From the NCBI RefSeq assembly GCF_020829685.1, contig NZ_JAIVFR010000203.1, positions 1 through 8,983 on the forward strand: 8,983 nt of DNA, in the 5' to 3' direction. The DNA is from Nostoc sp. CHAB 5715. GTDB lineage: Bacteria > Cyanobacteriota > Cyanobacteriia > Cyanobacteriales > Nostocaceae. Positions 7,917-8,983 of the stretch are shown here, piece by piece. The translations under genes and the position numbers were made by a program. The number at the start of each line of letters is the position of its first letter. The first letter of the stretch is position 1. The notes under the pieces are model-generated. The model was given only the letters and a program-made list of their open reading frames with translations, was not told the DNA's origin and searched no databases.

Positions 7917-8054
7917 TAGGACTTACGCGAAAACCCTCTCAAACTCTCATTCCTCCGTGACCTCTGCGCCGCGCCAGTTGCTTCAAGTCGGGGAACCCGC
8001 CCAACGCACTGGCTTCTCTGTGGTTCGTTTTCCGTTACCCGTGCGTAAGTCCTA
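7917..8054. mobile_element. MITE-like element with TA ends and 12-bp perfect terminal inverted repeats
   Basis: TAGGACTTACGC (7917-7928) and GCGTAAGTCCTA (8043-8054) are perfect inverted repeats bounding 138 bp with no coding capacity. The outermost TA on each side fits the TA target duplication made by IS630/Tc1-mariner transposases, so this is probably a non-autonomous relative of such an element. The inner sequence, such as CTCCGTGACCTCTGCGCC and CTCTGTGGTTCGTTTTCCG, is of a type I recall as widespread in Nostoc-like genomes. It is interrupted by a second repeat at 7971-8013. It starts 36 bases after the protochlorophyllide reductase stop. Confidence 0.75.
7971..8013. repeat. Palindromic repeat nested inside the MITE-like element
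   Basis: GCCAGTTGC (7973-7981) pairs, with one bulge, with GCACTGGC (8006-8013), and GGGG-AA-CCC at 7990-7998 makes an inner hairpin. The segment is more GC-rich than its surroundings. It splits the run CTCTGCGCC / TTCTCTGTGG, which reads naturally if the two halves are joined. The doubled GCGCC at its left edge (7966-7970 and 7971-7975) could be a short target duplication. Insertion of one repeat into the other is inferred from this. Confidence 0.55.
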
Positions 8055-8060
8055 TTGATA

Positions 8061-8228
8061 ATGACCTTTAAAGGTGAGGTGAGTGATGGCAAAGGTAAAA
8101 CGCAGCGTTGGAGAAGGTTTTGATTAACCGTTCCACTCGATGCTGATGAATCAACAGAACATCGCAAAATTTACATACTAGAACGCGAGACTACACCTCT
8201 GGCAAAATCAATACCTCCCAATTCTTAG
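8061..8228 (+). pseudogene. Possible remnant of a small coding region, one in-frame stop
   Basis: One frame from ATG 8061 reads 20 residues (MTFKGEVSDGKGKTQ...) to TGA at 8121-8123, then 34 more (LTVPLDADESTEHRK...) to TAG at 8226-8228. The composition is protein-like in both halves, but I recognise no family, there is no ribosome site, and frames this short occur by chance. It may be the remains of a gene disrupted near the MITE, or ordinary intergenic DNA. Confidence 0.15.
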
Positions 8229-8237
8229 AGTCCGTAG

Positions 8238-8263
8238 GGTGCGTTACACTCTGTTAACGCACC
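8238..8263. repeat. Perfect 9-bp inverted repeat (GGTGCGTTA / TAACGCACC)
   Basis: GGTGCGTTA (8238-8246) and TAACGCACC (8255-8263) enclose eight bases. The GTAGGGTGCGTTA form is of a type I recall as a common short interspersed palindrome in cyanobacterial intergenic DNA. No T-run follows, so it is not called a terminator. Confidence 0.6.
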
Positions 8264-8282
8264 GATGTTAATTGTAAAGATA

Positions 8283-8416
8283 TAAGTAGATGGATATAAA
8301 TAAATATAAGATAGTTCGTCATTGCGAACGAAGTGAAGCAATCGCAAAGACTGAGATTGCTACGCTTAACTTCGTTCCGCTCGCAATGACATCTTACATT
8401 TAATTGTGTCTACTTA
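8283..8416. repeat. Long imperfect palindrome, interspersed-repeat unit with GTCATTGCGA core
   Basis: Nested arms pair across the whole 134 bp: TAAGTAGA (8283-8290) with TCTACTTA (8409-8416); TAAATATAAGAT (8301-8312) with ATCTTACATTTA (8391-8402), 11 of 12 matching; GTCATTGCGA (8318-8327) with TCGCAATGAC (8381-8390); and GCAATC (8338-8343) with GATTGC (8355-8360). The GTCATTGCGA...GAAGCAATCGC style is found as a dispersed repeat in many bacteria. It ends 40 bases before the DUF29 start, so a transcript crossing it would fold strongly. It may be a MITE or a REP-like unit. Confidence 0.65.
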
Positions 8417-8456
8417 CTTACGAGAAATTATCTAACCATTTCCGATGGAAACTGCC

Positions 8457-8909
8457 ATGTCTTCTTTAAAGGCGCATTCCCAAACGCTATATGACACGGA
8501 TTACTTGCAATGGATACAAACGACTGTGGAAAAATTGCAAAGTCACGACTACGCGAACGTGGACTGGGAAAACCTCATCGAAGAAATTGCCGACATGGGA
8601 AGGAGTGAGCGTCGGAGTCTCAAGAGTAATCTGATTGTAATTCTGGTGCATTTGCTCAAATGGCAATTTCAGCCTGAAAAGAGAAGCGGTAGCTGGGAAG
8701 GAAGCATCATTGAACATCGTAGACGTGTCAAAGAAGCTCTAGATGATTCGCCTAGTCTCAAATCCTATTTTGAGAGCGTCTTTGCAGAGTGTTATGCACA
8801 AGCGGTTAAGCAAGCAAAAGCTGAAACTGGTTTGTCAGTGGAATCCTTTCCTCTGGTGTGTCCATATCAGCTACCAGAAGTCATAGATGATGAGTTTTTA
8901 CCTCAGTAA
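8457..8909 (+). CDS. DUF29 family protein
   Basis: This protein of 150 residues belongs to DUF29, a helical family of unknown function that is multi-copy in filamentous cyanobacteria. Family features are the LYDTDYLQWIQTTVEKL start, the DWENLIEEIADMGRSE motif at about 41-56, the hydrophobic helix before LLKWQFQPEKRSGSW, the IIEHRRRVKEAL helix, and the ending FPLVCPYQLPEVIDDEFLP. No signal peptide or catalytic motif is seen. ATG 8457 (MSSLK) is preferred over ATG 8445 because relatives usually start with this sequence and GGA lies seven bases upstream. The gene is alone, follows a palindromic repeat and has no clear link to its neighbours. No function can be given. Confidence 0.88.
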   Translation: MSSLKAHSQTLYDTDYLQWIQTTVEKLQSHDYANVDWENLIEEIADMGRSERRSLKSNLIVILVHLLKWQFQPEKRSGSWEGSIIEHRRRVKEALDDSPSLKSYFESVFAECYAQAVKQAKAETGLSVESFPLVCPYQLPEVIDDEFLPQ

Positions 8910-8983
8910 GCACTGAATCAGGCTATATGTGTCGCTTCATTCTCTGTATAGTTATACCTCTCCATTCCCTACTCTTGACTTCT

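Noticed and set aside
7916..8167. 83-codon - strand frame across the MITE
   Set aside because: It spans the repeat element and both of its ends, has no domain and no ribosome site; a by-product of repeat sequence.
7882..8456. CRISPR array among the repeats
   Set aside because: The repeats are of different types, each present once, with inverted rather than direct regularly spaced units.

Overview
The window looks like a stretch of chromosome from a cyanobacterium, most likely a filamentous, heterocyst-forming type. The evidence is a light-dependent protochlorophyllide reductase gene very close to cyanobacterial orthologues, a DUF29 protein of the kind that is multi-copy in these genomes, four copies of the HIP1 octamer GCGATCGC (4147, 4531, 6709, 7835), moderately AT-rich DNA, and several interspersed repeats of styles common in Nostocales. 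All genes lie on the + strand.

Layout. Bases 1-380 are the 3' end of a succinate dehydrogenase/fumarate reductase flavoprotein gene. A 151-bp gap with a strong hairpin follows. Bases 532-6684 hold a compact three-gene cassette: a PD-(D/E)xK nuclease (532-1575), a DinG-type Fe-S helicase (1572-4490) and a PIWI-module protein (4414-6684). This is the gene set of the bacterial pPIWI-RE system, predicted on comparative grounds (Burroughs, Iyer and Aravind, 2013) to be a nucleic-acid-guided restriction system acting on R-loops or transcribed invading DNA. Next come a 234-bp spacer with small direct and inverted repeats, the light-dependent protochlorophyllide reductase gene (6919-7881), a repeat-rich intergenic stretch of about 575 bp (7882-8456), and a small DUF29 gene (8457-8909). 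Nothing is recognised in 8910-8983.

The main finding is how the helicase and PIWI genes are joined. The helicase stops just after its motif V region, before the motif VI arginine-finger segment that every SF2 DinG/XPD helicase needs. The PIWI protein in the next frame starts abruptly inside its N-terminal domain, with only a TTG or GTG start available, and its first ~23 codons are out-of-frame helicase DNA. The simplest reading is one internal deletion of non-multiple-of-three length that removed the helicase 3' end and the PIWI 5' end. The rest of all three genes is open and well conserved, so the event is recent, or the truncated products still do something, or the join is an assembly error. 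The PIWI RNase H fold also lacks the first catalytic aspartate, so any DNA cutting by the system probably relies on the nuclease subunit, whose active-site residues are all visible.

The intergenic region after the protochlorophyllide reductase gene collects mobile repeats: a 138-bp MITE-like element with perfect 12-bp terminal inverted repeats and TA ends, itself interrupted by a second ~43-bp palindromic repeat; a 26-bp perfect hairpin; and a 134-bp imperfect palindrome with a GTCATTGCGA core.
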